Positions 31,285-39,621 of a DNA stretch of 64,000 nucleotides are shown here, piece after piece. The stretch covers positions 620,001-684,000 of the forward strand of contig NC_067206.1 in NCBI RefSeq assembly GCF_026262505.1, written 5' to 3'. A program made the position numbers and the translations under genes. This stretch comes from Trichomonas vaginalis G3. Lineage: Eukaryota > Parabasalia > Trichomonadida > Trichomonadidae. The stretch's first letter is position 1, and each line of letters starts with the position of its first letter. The notes under the pieces are model-generated. The model was not told the DNA's origin. It ran no database searches and worked only from the letters and a program-made list of their open reading frames with translations.

Positions 31285-34284
31285 GTACCATGCGAATATA
31301 GTCACAAATGGTGGCATATAATCTGCACCCGAGCCTGTTGGATTTGTTGTGAAAGTGTGTGAATGATTTCCTGCGGTTCCACAGAAAATACCTGCGCTTG
31401 AATCTACTGGGTCACTTGAAATATCATATCTATGCATTCCCTGTCTATCCGAACCTGCTGCAAGATTTGTATAACCTCTTTTTGTTATTGAATGTGAATG
31501 ACTACCTGTTGTGTTTGTAGTTCCTGTATGAGTGTGCGGTGGAAGGTTTGCTTCAGTAATTTTCTTCGAACCTCCTGTTTGCTTTGAAGAGTTAGCACAG
31601 TATAAGAATTTGTCTACAATCTGCTGCCATGTACCAAAACCTAAAACTGTTGCTGGATTTGTTGAGTTCATTGACGTATAAATAGAGCCTATAGGATATA
31701 ATGTTTGAAGTATTTCTGTCTTTAATGTTTGAAGCTCTGTTTTGTCTGCTTTCTTGTCATATAAATCTTGAGCAGTGAATTTAATATTATGTTCATCCTT
31801 CATGACATAAACATCTTTACATCTAATGTTTCTCATCGTCGTTATGTCGTCATCCGATGTTAAACCTTGTGGAAAGTTAGGAGGTTTACAATATAATGCA
31901 TCCCCACCAGTTTCTTCAACCGTTCCTTCAATACTTTCTATACCAACAGTTGTGAAGAAATCATGTGTATGGTTCTTGTCAGCTTTCTTATCTAACATTG
32001 TTGGTAGTTCATGTGCTTCAAAGTTTCTGGCATGACCTTCAATGTTCATACATTTGTTATTTAAGGAGTTTAGTGTATCTTTTACGCTTGTACTTGGATT
32101 CTCTAAAGGTGCACTTGAACCAAGGGTATAGTTCAATATTACATCGTCTGCTCTAATAGTAGTGAAGGATTTATGTGTATGGTTCTTGTCGGCTTTACTG
32201 TCTAAAGAAGTTTGAAGTTCATTTATATCGGAGATGTTGTGTTTATGAGATTTCAAAACTTTGTTCGTTGCGTCAAGTTCATCTTTGTCAGCTTTACTTT
32301 TAATAGCATCTTCAAACGTTATTTTTGACTTAACTCTCAAAGTAAATCTTGGTTCAACTAATACACCTTTAACAGAGAAAGTAGAGGCATAAATTTCACC
32401 GGTATAACCAAATGCTTCTGGTGCTTTAGCTACATCATACTGTACAGTACAGCTTATGTCATAACCTTTAGCACGAATGTATTTATATCTTCTTTCATTA
32501 ACATTTTTTGTCTTCGCTTCATCACTTCGTGTTAAATATCCATGGTAGTCCGTTATAATCTGTTCGTCTGAAGTTATATAATGAACGTGGTTCTTGACTT
32601 TATCACTCAGAGCTAAAAGCTCATTTTTGTCTGCTTTTTCGGCTAATTTCTCATTAACATCATTCACTTCTAATTCAACTCTTCCGCCAGAACTCTTATT
32701 ATCATTAATATTTTTCATTAATTCGGTAATTACGTCATAAAGACTATATTCTGTTTTCGGTTTTGTAAATAATGAGTCAAAATTTCTTTTCATCATTACA
32801 TCGCTGACATTAATGATATCACCAATTCCTTTTTCATTTATTCTCTTCATTAGTTCTGCAATAATGACGAATATATAATCTGTTAATTTATTCTCTTCAT
32901 CGAGGGTTATAGAATGTTTTGAAATTGAATCATTAACTCCTCTAAATAAATCAATAACTTCAGGATACACGTTTTTAATGTCTTGAATAACCCGACCAGT
33001 ATCCTGTTGTTCATGTTCTTCGTTCCCGTCGTTACGTGGTTTTATATCTCTAACCATCATCAACGCAGCCATAACCGGAGGGTTTGTTGCTACCTGTTCG
33101 AAAATCCGTCCGTTATGTATGGTATATCTAAATAATTTCTTTGTGTTTGTTAAAACATTTGAAACAAGTCTTTTAAAACCATCTACAAAATTTCCTGTTT
33201 CACCTAATGTTCTTGCAGCATTTACAAGCTCACCCATTCCCGCTTTTGACCCCAAAAACGTCCATATTGCATTTATTTCACTCTGTATAGTTGTCCATTC
33301 AGCGAAACTAACACCCGCATTCGCTAAGCTGAAAATGAAATTCAGTGGATCGAACTTAATTCCACCTTCTTTTTCAATTTCAACGAACTCACTAACATGA
33401 GATTTTAAATATTCTTTCGTTAAAATTGTTTTCCCCGATGTTATGTCATTAACGAAACTATCACCGTCAAAAGTTAACGAATTCAATTTCGTCGTTGATG
33501 CTTTTATTTCATACACCGCTTTATCGATAGTTTTTGGCTCACCTTCTTTAGAAGCATATGAAACATTAATGAATGAATTATATGTATTCGTGAATGAGTT
33601 AAAATCAATGATTTTCATTAATGACGCCTTTAATGATTCATTAACTGTTGAATCCCTTAAAGTAATTAATGAACTGTCATGGGCTTCGCCCTGGTCGCTT
33701 TGCGACTTTATGAAAGGTACACTGCAAACCGTCGAGTTTGGATCAAATGCTGTAGTTGGTGCAGGAATATTAATGATATAAGTCATTAAATCATTAAGTG
33801 ACGTAAATAATGTTGTCGTTTTTGATTTAATTTCTTTAGCATCTGTTATATATGGTAATTTTATTTCTGTAGTTTCTGAATTAAAGATATTCGCTAAAAT
33901 GTTTTGTAAACTGTTTTGAACAGCAGTATAAACCGTTGAATCCGGAACTCTTACGATTTCACCGTCCTTAATAAAAGGCATTGCACATGGTGTAGTGCTT
34001 GGGTCAAATCTTTCGGGATTATAATTCAACATATATTCTAATGCTTCATATACAGACTTATATACTGTTGTGTCGTTCTTCATGACAACTTCACCATTTA
34101 CAATGAATGGCATTGTACATGGAGTTAAAATAGGGTCAAACTTTTCATAGTCCTTCCATGTTATGTATTTCTCGGTATTTCCATCACTGATAACAATATA
34201 TTTGTCAGTAAGTGTGAGAGAGTATTGACCAAAATATAAACGTTTAGCTCTGTCAGCTTCATACGCATATGCAGCTATACTCAT
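31273..34284 (-). CDS. Polinton 1 large fibre protein with phage-tail-collar-like tip
   Basis: The product has 1003 residues. The N-terminal third has three repeats of about 70 residues, each with FDP..T.C..PFI (FDPILTPCTMPFI, FDPSTTPCAMPFI, FDPNSTVCSVPFI). The middle is helical. The distal half has repeated KADKNHTH / KSHKHN modules with His-x-His pairs, as in trimeric phage fibre shafts. The C terminus (YPIGSIYTSMNSTNPATV, GFGTWQQI, then paired HTHT and NHSHT, ending PPFVTIFAWYRVQ) matches the tail-collar / gp10 C-terminal tip of phage and giant-virus fibres. A host-attachment spike is inferred. It looks whole. The ATG at 34284 is 17 bp from the divergent gene at 34302. Confidence 0.85.
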   Translation of the reverse strand: MSIAAYAYEADRAKRLYFGQYSLTLTDKYIVISDGNTEKYITWKDYEKFDPILTPCTMPFIVNGEVVMKNDTTVYKSVYEALEYMLNYNPERFDPSTTPCAMPFIKDGEIVRVPDSTVYTAVQNSLQNILANIFNSETTEIKLPYITDAKEIKSKTTTLFTSLNDLMTYIINIPAPTTAFDPNSTVCSVPFIKSQSDQGEAHDSSLITLRDSTVNESLKASLMKIIDFNSFTNTYNSFINVSYASKEGEPKTIDKAVYEIKASTTKLNSLTFDGDSFVNDITSGKTILTKEYLKSHVSEFVEIEKEGGIKFDPLNFIFSLANAGVSFAEWTTIQSEINAIWTFLGSKAGMGELVNAARTLGETGNFVDGFKRLVSNVLTNTKKLFRYTIHNGRIFEQVATNPPVMAALMMVRDIKPRNDGNEEHEQQDTGRVIQDIKNVYPEVIDLFRGVNDSISKHSITLDEENKLTDYIFVIIAELMKRINEKGIGDIINVSDVMMKRNFDSLFTKPKTEYSLYDVITELMKNINDNKSSGGRVELEVNDVNEKLAEKADKNELLALSDKVKNHVHYITSDEQIITDYHGYLTRSDEAKTKNVNERRYKYIRAKGYDISCTVQYDVAKAPEAFGYTGEIYASTFSVKGVLVEPRFTLRVKSKITFEDAIKSKADKDELDATNKVLKSHKHNISDINELQTSLDSKADKNHTHKSFTTIRADDVILNYTLGSSAPLENPSTSVKDTLNSLNNKCMNIEGHARNFEAHELPTMLDKKADKNHTHDFFTTVGIESIEGTVEETGGDALYCKPPNFPQGLTSDDDITTMRNIRCKDVYVMKDEHNIKFTAQDLYDKKADKTELQTLKTEILQTLYPIGSIYTSMNSTNPATVLGFGTWQQIVDKFLYCANSSKQTGGSKKITEANLPPHTHTGTTNTTGSHSHSITKRGYTNLAAGSDRQGMHRYDISSDPVDSSAGIFCGTAGNHSHTFTTNPTGSGADYMPPFVTIFAWYRVQ
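33681..33706. repeat. GC-rich double-hairpin insert (family B) in the fibre gene
   Basis: GGGCTTCGCCC and GTCGCTTTGCGAC, two bases apart. Read on the minus strand, the order and spacing equal those at 26796-26821, but both stems have changed on both sides so that pairing is kept. It adds an in-frame segment (SQSDQGEAHD). Confidence 0.8.
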
Positions 34285-34301
34285 ATTTTAATGAGAATAA
34301 A

Positions 34302-35077
34302 ATGTTGTTCTATTTGCAAAGTACAGACCCAAACGAATACGGGACAGTAAAGCTACAAACAAACTTAGGTCTACAGAATGAGCCACTTGCATTCAGAATG
34401 GTTGACTTCAATACTATCGCTTCATTCGTTATAACAGATGAAACAGATTTCATGGAGTTTGAAATAGATGGAAAGAAGCACGAAATAAGATTTCACAATA
34501 ATGTAGAATATAAGATGGAAACATTAGCTGGAGTGTTAAATGCGCTCATAAATACTACAATAAACAAGGAGAACGAGAAAACTTAATGAATGTTAAACTT
34601 ATTGCAGGAGTTTTGAAGTTCAGTTATGCGAAGGAGTTTAAGATAACACGAATGAGTCATAGAGTTCAATTGCTTCTGGGAGCATACCATATGACATTTC
34701 CTTTGAAAAGTATTGACAAAACGATTGAGATGAAATCTGTTCCATACGTATGTTATGGCAATTGTTTATACATTGAGTCAAAAATAGCTAATGTCACAGG
34801 TATTTCAGGAGTTAATAGTAAAGGTTCAGTAGAATATAAGTCTTTCTGTTATGCAGTCAATTCAATGTTCATTCCAAACGTTCCTGTCATAGCAACTCAT
34901 TTAGGTAAATGGGTTCGCATTAGTCCTCATAATTTGAAAGACATGCAATTCAGACTAGTTGACTTTCAAGGAGAGCCTGTAGAACTGAAGGCACCAGTGC
35001 GAATGACTGTTGAAGTAGACTTTTTAGAAAATATTAAATGCAACAGCTTACAAGAGAACTCAGAGCTAAAAATATAA
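34302..35077 (+). pseudogene. Polinton 1 probable penton/minor capsid protein, broken
   Basis: It corresponds to the apparently whole 254-residue gene at 57482-58246. It starts MLFYLQSTDPNEYG and ends with a beta-rich module (MQFRLVDFQGEPVELKAP) of the kind that closes jelly-roll capsid proteins. It is divergent from the fibre gene with only 17 bp between start codons. It is broken about once. Confidence 0.6.
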
Positions 35078-35310
35078 AGTATGAATGTTATGTATTAGGT
35101 CATGAACTTTGGTTGTTGCTGTTTGATGAAACAAATGAGTTAGTTATGTCAGTCAAGAGAACAGAAAAAGGCGTCAAAGGCGCCGAGCGCAAAGCGCTAT
35201 ATTGTGTTAGTGAGAACTGCACCAAGTCAATAAGATTAGGTTTGCATTATGAAGATGAGTTCGATACTGTTGAAGAAGTTTTGGATAGATATTACAAATT
35301 GCTAACTTGA
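35038..35310 (+). CDS. Polinton 1 small protein overlapping the minor capsid gene
   Basis: The protein has 90 residues, starting inside the 3' end of the preceding gene in another frame (40-bp overlap). It is alpha/beta mixed, ending EDEFDTVEEVLDRYYKLLT. The Polinton 2 copy (58207-58449) is ten residues shorter because a 30-bp double hairpin (35170-35198) is present only here. Function unknown; conservation of the overlap argues that it is real. Confidence 0.6.
   Translation: MQQLTRELRAKNIKYECYVLGHELWLLLFDETNELVMSVKRTEKGVKGAERKALYCVSENCTKSIRLGLHYEDEFDTVEEVLDRYYKLLT
35170..35198. repeat. GC-rich double-hairpin insert present only in Polinton 1
   Basis: GGCGTCAAAGGCGCC, then AGCGCAAAGCGCT. 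The sequence on both sides matches Polinton 2 near 58338, where these 30 bases are absent. The insert is in frame in the 90-residue gene. Present/absent alleles at one site are the best sign that these hairpins move or are lost as units. Confidence 0.85.
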
Positions 35311-35326
35311 AATTTTTTTGACTAAC

Positions 35327-35359
35327 GGCGCAAAGCGCCAAGATGGGCTCAAAGAGCCC
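35327..35359. repeat. GC-rich double-hairpin insert (family A)
   Basis: GGCGCAAAGCGCC, AAGAT, GGGCTCAAAGAGCCC, between two convergent genes. The same composite occurs at 35842-35874 with changed loops. In Polinton 2 (58465-58490) the first hairpin is identical but the second is GACCGAAGGTC. Confidence 0.85.
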
Positions 35360-35370
35360 TCCTGACTGCT

Positions 35371-36021
35371 TTAATTTACTAAAACATATTTCAAACATAA
35401 TTTATATTCTGTTGAAAGTTTTGTATACTCGTTCGAATATTTATACTTAAACTCAACTCCTGGAGTACCTGGTATTTCAATGATGCGGATGTTACCTATT
35501 TTCATGAATGGTGGCGTTTGACCACAGCATTCGATTTCAGGGTCGAGATAGTCAATGACACATTGTTTCCCTGTTATTCGTGATATAACATTTTCAAGGT
35601 CCTCCTTTGTTAGAATTATTTGGTTCTTGCTTATAAGATTTGTCAAAAGCTTCTTATCGTCTTTGAGTAAGATAGTTTGATATAACTGAAGAAGGTAATG
35701 GTCTACGTTATCTGAAGGATTTGTTTGAACATTTGTGTAAGGGTTGTCGTTGGCTTCTCTTGAAAGAATTTGGTCCAGTGGTGGATACTCTAACTTAACA
35801 TCTGATGTAGCGTTAGCGTTTGAAGCTGAGTTTAAATTCACGGCGCCATGCGCCAAGATGGGCTCTTTGAGCCCTCCCGACTTAAGTTCTGGTTCTTTTT
35901 CTTTCAAACACTCCGAACTATAGTTCTTTATGACAATATTGTTTGTCGTTCGTGAGTCAACATTTGATGTTGGTTCAATTGGAACATTAACGGCACCAGC
36001 TAAGATGGATTTGCTTCTCAT
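35371..36021 (-). CDS. Polinton 1 protein of unknown function
   Basis: The product has 216 residues from the ATG at 36021. The N-terminal half is low-complexity (Asn/Ser/Thr/Pro). The C-terminal half is helical then beta-rich (YLLQLYQTILLKDDKKLLTNL, then CCGQTPPFMKIGNIRIIEIPG). No family was recognised. It contains a 36-bp family A double hairpin (35842-35877) in frame that the Polinton 2 copy lacks. It lies between the minor capsid group and the ATPase, so a virion-assembly role is possible. Confidence 0.6.
   Translation of the reverse strand: MRSKSILAGAVNVPIEPTSNVDSRTTNNIVIKNYSSECLKEKEPELKSGGLKEPILAHGAVNLNSASNANATSDVKLEYPPLDQILSREANDNPYTNVQTNPSDNVDHYLLQLYQTILLKDDKKLLTNLISKNQIILTKEDLENVISRITGKQCVIDYLDPEIECCGQTPPFMKIGNIRIIEIPGTPGVEFKYKYSNEYTKLSTEYKLCLKYVLVN
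35842..35874. repeat. GC-rich double-hairpin insert (family A), absent from Polinton 2
   Basis: GGCGCCATGCGCC, AAGAT, GGGCTCTTTGAGCCC. The 36 extra bases, including a trailing TCC, are missing at the matching place in Polinton 2 (near 58969). They code for 12 extra in-frame residues on the minus strand. Same unit as 35327-35359, with both loops different. Confidence 0.85.
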
Positions 36022-36055
36022 TTCATATAGAATAAAAACCTTTTATATGTATGAA

Positions 36056-36448
36056 ATGAACAATATACTCGACAAGGGTTTGAATGTAAAGCTAACGAAT
36101 GAAAATATTGTTGAATTCACTGAGACAGGTGCTGTGTATAAAGATGTAGAACTACTGAACAAAAGAGCTAAGGGAAGAAGCAGGAACATGAACAAAGGGT
36201 GGAAGCCTATAAAAATTTATGTCAATGATGGCTCAGGAGGTTCAAACATAAAGTATGCAGAAAGTTATAGAGTTTATGCGCTAAAAGGTGAAAAGCCTTC
36301 ATTTAAGAACAGCTATTCTAACGCATATCCTCAAAAGCTAACGGATGGGGAAGTGGATGATATGAATGACAGCAAAAATATTAACAGAAATGGCGACAGA
36401 GATGCATGGAATTTGTTTACCATCAGTCAATTGAAGGTTAAACTTTAA
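36056..36448 (+). CDS. Polinton 1 small protein of unknown function
   Basis: The product has about 130 residues from the ATG at 36056 (MNNILDKG); an in-frame ATG also lies at 36047. Features: NKRAKGRSRNMNKGWKPIK (basic), then DGSGGSNIKYAESYR, and a polar C-terminal half. No family was recognised. It is almost identical in Polinton 2 (59147-59539), with only a few base differences, so this segment is recently shared. It meets the ATPase gene tail to tail with a 4-bp overlap. Confidence 0.65.
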   Translation: MNNILDKGLNVKLTNENIVEFTETGAVYKDVELLNKRAKGRSRNMNKGWKPIKIYVNDGSGGSNIKYAESYRVYALKGEKPSFKNSYSNAYPQKLTDGEVDDMNDSKNINRNGDRDAWNLFTISQLKVKL

Positions 36449-37329
36449 AACAATGTTGGTCGTTCCCATGGAATATTTTTGACTTTAATGGTATTAGTCA
36501 TGATATGAATCTCAAGGTATGAACGAGGAGAGATGAGAGACTTATATGCTTCCCAAATTTCTTCAAAAGGTAATGTTATACCTGACTGTTTCCAAATGAG
36601 TTCAATATCATAGCGTGAGAAACCTTGAAAGATAACGAAGTCAGTTATGAGACGTTTTATGTTTAAAGCAAGAAAACGCCATGTTTGCATAAGTATTGCT
36701 ACAGTTAAGTGGTAATGTCTGACTTTAGTAATGATGTTAGCTAATGGTGAGTCAGGCTTTGACACTAAACCTTTTCCGGCGAAGTCGTCACAAACGAGCA
36801 GAGTGTTTGAAGGATACTTTTTGAAGGGGTATTTTGAAAGTTTTGACAGAATGTAGTTTGTCAGTCGTTTCATATCGTAAACTCCTGAGTACTGACGTAA
36901 GTGGTGTTTGTCAATAATTCTTTCCATCTCCTCAGAAGTCTTTTGCATTCCTGACTGTATGAACTCTACAATAGCATAATTTTCTCTTACGTCGAATGTA
37001 ACGTTGAAGAAATTCAATGAGTTCGCTATCTGGAACTTTAACGACAGAGGCTTGAACTTTTGACATAAATGTTTTCGCTGTTGAGTCCATAGAGTCTGAA
37101 GTTGCTGATATAATGATTTGGTCATAATATGAGTCATTTCCTAAACGTTCTGTTATGAGTATATGACGAATGAGGTTAAATGTCTTACCTGACCCATCTT
37201 TCCACAATAGAAATAAACACCATTTGAACAGAACTCATAGTCCTTACTGAAAGGAAGAATAAGAGAAGAGTTAAGTTTGTCTGTAGTTTCATTCATGTCT
37301 TCATCTACGTCATGTATTAAATGCTTCAT
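36445..37329 (-). pseudogene. Polinton 1 FtsK/HerA-type packaging ATPase, broken
   Basis: It corresponds to the better-kept copy at 59536-60422, where Walker A is GKMGSGKTFNLI and Walker B is NTLLVCDDFAGKG. These ATPases pump the genome into capsids in adenovirus- and NCLDV-like viruses. Start MKHLIHDVDED at 37329, 16 bp from the divergent structural gene. It is broken about twice. Confidence 0.85.
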
Positions 37330-37345
37330 TTTATCTCCATTAAAA

Positions 37346-38226
37346 ATGCAAGTCAGAAATATTCAGAACATAGCACCGAGTCTAACTGACAAGAGTATAA
37401 AGATATACTATGAACACGTTATGATGAAACCAACCAAAATTCAAGAAAGTCAGTATACTTATGAATATCCAAGACACTGGGTAGAGTATGTAGGAGGTGA
37501 GAAAGCTATTGAAATAAGACAAGTTAGAAGTATTCCAGCAGGAAGGACAATATTATTGAAGAACTTTAATGTTTGAGATATAATGATGAGACAAAGAAGC
37601 AAGATAGTTTTCCTATTGCTGTGTATGTGAACCTAGACACAGGAGATGACATGAAAGTTTTTAACACAAAGCTTCAAACGGTAGTGAGAGAACAACTGAC
37701 TGCGGAAGGACATCCATTACCTTCAGAAGTTACCATAGTATATAATTTTGAAACAAATGCAATAGATTTTAAAGTCGTCTCTGCAAAGAAGTCAGGTTTT
37801 ACATTTAATGAAGCAGATGTATATTCGAATGAAAACTTCAAAGCTATTGCATGGTTAGATAATGACGATTGCTTTAAGAAAATATTTAAATTCAGTGACT
37901 CAACGATGTCAATAGATGACCTTCGTGGAATGTTACCATCGACGTTTACAGTAGAAGGTTCAGCAGGATTGCTTACAAGATTGTCAATTGGTGGTATTTG
38001 GTCTCGTGAGAACATTGTTATAAAATCCAGTATAAGTGAATTTGCTGAAGAATCTATATTATGTCTTTCAAACTATATGTATTCGCCGCCGAAGCATTAT
38101 AGTATAACAAACTTTGTCAGTAAGTTTAATATAAGACTTGTTGAACCTTCTTCAATGAAAGATGTTGTGCTACCTAAAGATGGAAAGGATGGACTCATTA
38201 TTGAGATGATTTTAATAGCATATTAA
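37346..38226 (+). pseudogene. Polinton 1 probable virion structural protein, broken
   Basis: The product begins MQVRNIQNIAPSLTDKSI, is beta-rich throughout and ends NIRLVEPSSMKDVVLPKDGK. It is about 290 residues and paired with the copy at 60439-61320. Position between ATPase and pVI-like gene suggests a capsid component, perhaps a penton. It is broken about once. Confidence 0.6.
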
Positions 38227-38424
38227 ATGAGCTTGTTCTTGAAGGTCATTCATGATGAAATAACTGTTGTAGAAGATGTTAGCAATTGTTCAGACATTTT
38301 GAAGCGTATAGATGAGATAAGAAAGAAGTTTATGAATGAGAATGTTTATGTTTCATTGACTTTCTCCAGTAAAGAGAACTTTTATGAGATAATATTGAAG
38401 AGAGATGATTTTAATATGGTGTAA
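38227..38424 (+). CDS. Polinton 1 small protein joined by TAA/ATG junctions
   Basis: The product has 65 residues (MSLFLKVIHDEITVVEDVSN), a small alpha/beta protein. Its ATG directly follows the TAA of the structural gene, and its own TAA is directly followed by the ATG of the next gene. The spacing suggests a read-through or re-initiating transcript unit. In Polinton 2 the same gene is interrupted by a transposon at 61489. Confidence 0.6.
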   Translation: MSLFLKVIHDEITVVEDVSNCSDILKRIDEIRKKFMNENVYVSLTFSSKENFYEIILKRDDFNMV

Positions 38425-38949
38425 ATGGTAGCTTGGGCAGCTTTAGGCGCAATGGGAACAAAAGCATTAGCATTTGGAGCAAAAGCACTTGGGGCTTATG
38501 ACGCAGTAAATAAAATGAGTGGAGGAAGAGTTTCGAAGACATTAGATGCAAATAAAGGAAAGATTGGAGGCTGGGTTGCAAAGAAGTTAAGATTAAATAA
38601 AATAGGGCTCATAAATAAAGCATCCAATTTGGTTGCGACTGAGTCAGAAAATGCTTTAGGAAAGGACGATGAGTTTGCAAAACATGCAAAAGACTTTAAT
38701 GACCAGATGAAAGGTGAAACAATGCATTTAAATAGAGTCGATGGAACTAAAGAAAATGTTTCTTCTCCACCAGTAGTTCTTCCGTATGGTCCCTATGGAA
38801 TGTATGGAAACCCTTACGAAAGACCATTTGACCCATTGACTGGTGGAAGTAACTGGTATCATTACGGACGAAGAAGAAAGACAGTTAAGCTGGAGACAGA
38901 CGTGAAGAAAGCAACTAAAAAGAAACCAAGGAAGAGAGTTATAAAGTAA
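38425..38949 (+). CDS. Polinton 1 pVI-like minor capsid protein (inferred)
   Basis: The product has 174 residues. The N-terminal 30 are Ala/Gly-rich and amphipathic (MVAWAALGAMGTKALAFGAK), then basic residues, a helical middle, a Pro/Tyr/Gly stretch (YGPYGMYGNPYERP), and a Lys/Arg-rich tail (KKATKKKPRKRVIK). Adenovirus pVI and its Polinton counterparts have a membrane-active amphipathic start and a basic tail; the match is one of architecture only. The Polinton 2 copy at 62499-63026 is almost identical. Confidence 0.55.
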   Translation: MVAWAALGAMGTKALAFGAKALGAYDAVNKMSGGRVSKTLDANKGKIGGWVAKKLRLNKIGLINKASNLVATESENALGKDDEFAKHAKDFNDQMKGETMHLNRVDGTKENVSSPPVVLPYGPYGMYGNPYERPFDPLTGGSNWYHYGRRRKTVKLETDVKKATKKKPRKRVIK

Positions 38950-38959
38950 TGAATTCACA

Positions 38960-39005
38960 AGGTTAGAAAACGTGTTAGAAAACGTGTTAGATCTAACATT
39001 CTAAC
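38960..39005. promoter_or_regulatory. GTTAG-type dyad site centred on AGATCT
   Basis: Two GTTAG words spaced by AAAACGT lead into GTTAGATCTAAC and then CTAAC. The equivalent position in Polinton 2 has GGTGA/TCACC arms around the same AGATCT centre. It lies between the pVI-like gene and the ITR gene. It may be a 3'-end hairpin, a replication or packaging site, or a regulator binding site. Confidence 0.65.
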
Positions 39006-39107
39006 ATAAATTTATTTTTGTGCTATGTTTTCATACGTGTGCGGGTGGTGATATCATTAATTTTTAAGTTTATTTTTTATTTTATTTTTAAGTTTATTTT
39101 TATATAA

Positions 39108-39392
39108 ATGACAGAACAAAAGCAACTCATACAAATCAAAACATATAACAAACATACATTTAAACATTTATTCTTCCTTCCTGAGCATAACATGTTCTTT
39201 CAAATACATCCGAGACCAGTTGACTTTTCATTGACTGTTTATAAAGATAGAAATAGTTATATCATTAAACCATACGATGACGAAGGTAAGTTATGTAAAT
39301 TGTACGTTAAGAAGTTAGAGAAAGTTTATGGCTTCAAGTATGACTACAATAGGGTTAACACTGATGATGAAGATATTGAGGAAAATTTATGA
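39108..39392 (+). CDS. ITR-encoded small protein, right copy (Polinton 1)
   Basis: The protein has 94 residues. It has a short hydrophobic segment (KHLFFLPEHNMFF), a beta-rich middle and an acidic C terminus (NTDDEDIEENL). The Polinton 2 equivalent (63159-63485) keeps the layout NGHEFKNLFFVPRENTFYQI and an even more acidic tail. A box TTTATTTTTATATAA touches the ATG. Function unknown; being inside the ITR it should be present twice per element. Confidence 0.65.
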   Translation: MTEQKQLIQIKTYNKHTFKHLFFLPEHNMFFQIHPRPVDFSLTVYKDRNSYIIKPYDDEGKLCKLYVKKLEKVYGFKYDYNRVNTDDEDIEENL

Positions 39393-39621
39393 GAACATTA
39401 GTGAAGTCGTTAGTGAGAACGATAGTGAGAACGTTTATTTTTACATTAGTGAGTTCGTTAGTGAAGTGAAGTGGTTGGCGGCTTTGTAAATATTTAAGGT
39501 TAAGTTAGTGTTGTCGTTTGTGTTGTAAAATACACGTTAACGGTTTTGTAAAGTGTCAAATTCACAAGTATTGGGTAAAGTGGAACGCAGTGCCGCCGTA
39601 CCCAAGACTTGTATACTAACT

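Larger units (their letters stand above)
18517..39621. mobile_element. Polinton/Maverick 1, nested in the MULE transposase gene
   Basis: About 21.1 kb. It starts AGTTAGTATAC and ends with the exact inverse, GTATACTAACT, the AG...CT ends typical of Polintons. It has inverted terminal repeats of about 0.69 kb and is flanked by the five-base duplication CTTGC. It encodes type-B DNA polymerase, retroviral-type integrase, packaging ATPase, a probable major capsid gene, other probable virion proteins, a large fibre protein and KilA-N/GIY-YIG accessory genes. Both ends look whole. Several internal genes are broken (about ten breaks in all), so the copy is defective. Near-identical ITRs and target duplications indicate a young insertion. 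Confidence 0.93.
38929..39621. repeat. Right inverted terminal repeat of Polinton 1
   Basis: Reverse complement of 18517-19199. It contains the last bases of the pVI-like gene, the GTTAGATCTAAC dyad (38960-39005), the 94-residue ITR gene, the subterminal GTTAGTG repeats (39390-39480) and the terminal GTATACTAACT. The five bases CTTGC follow at 39622. Confidence 0.93.

Noticed and set aside
37674-38015. 113-residue minus-strand frames conserved in both Polintons (also 60768-61109)
   Set aside because: They are antisense to the structural gene; their conservation follows from that of the sense gene.
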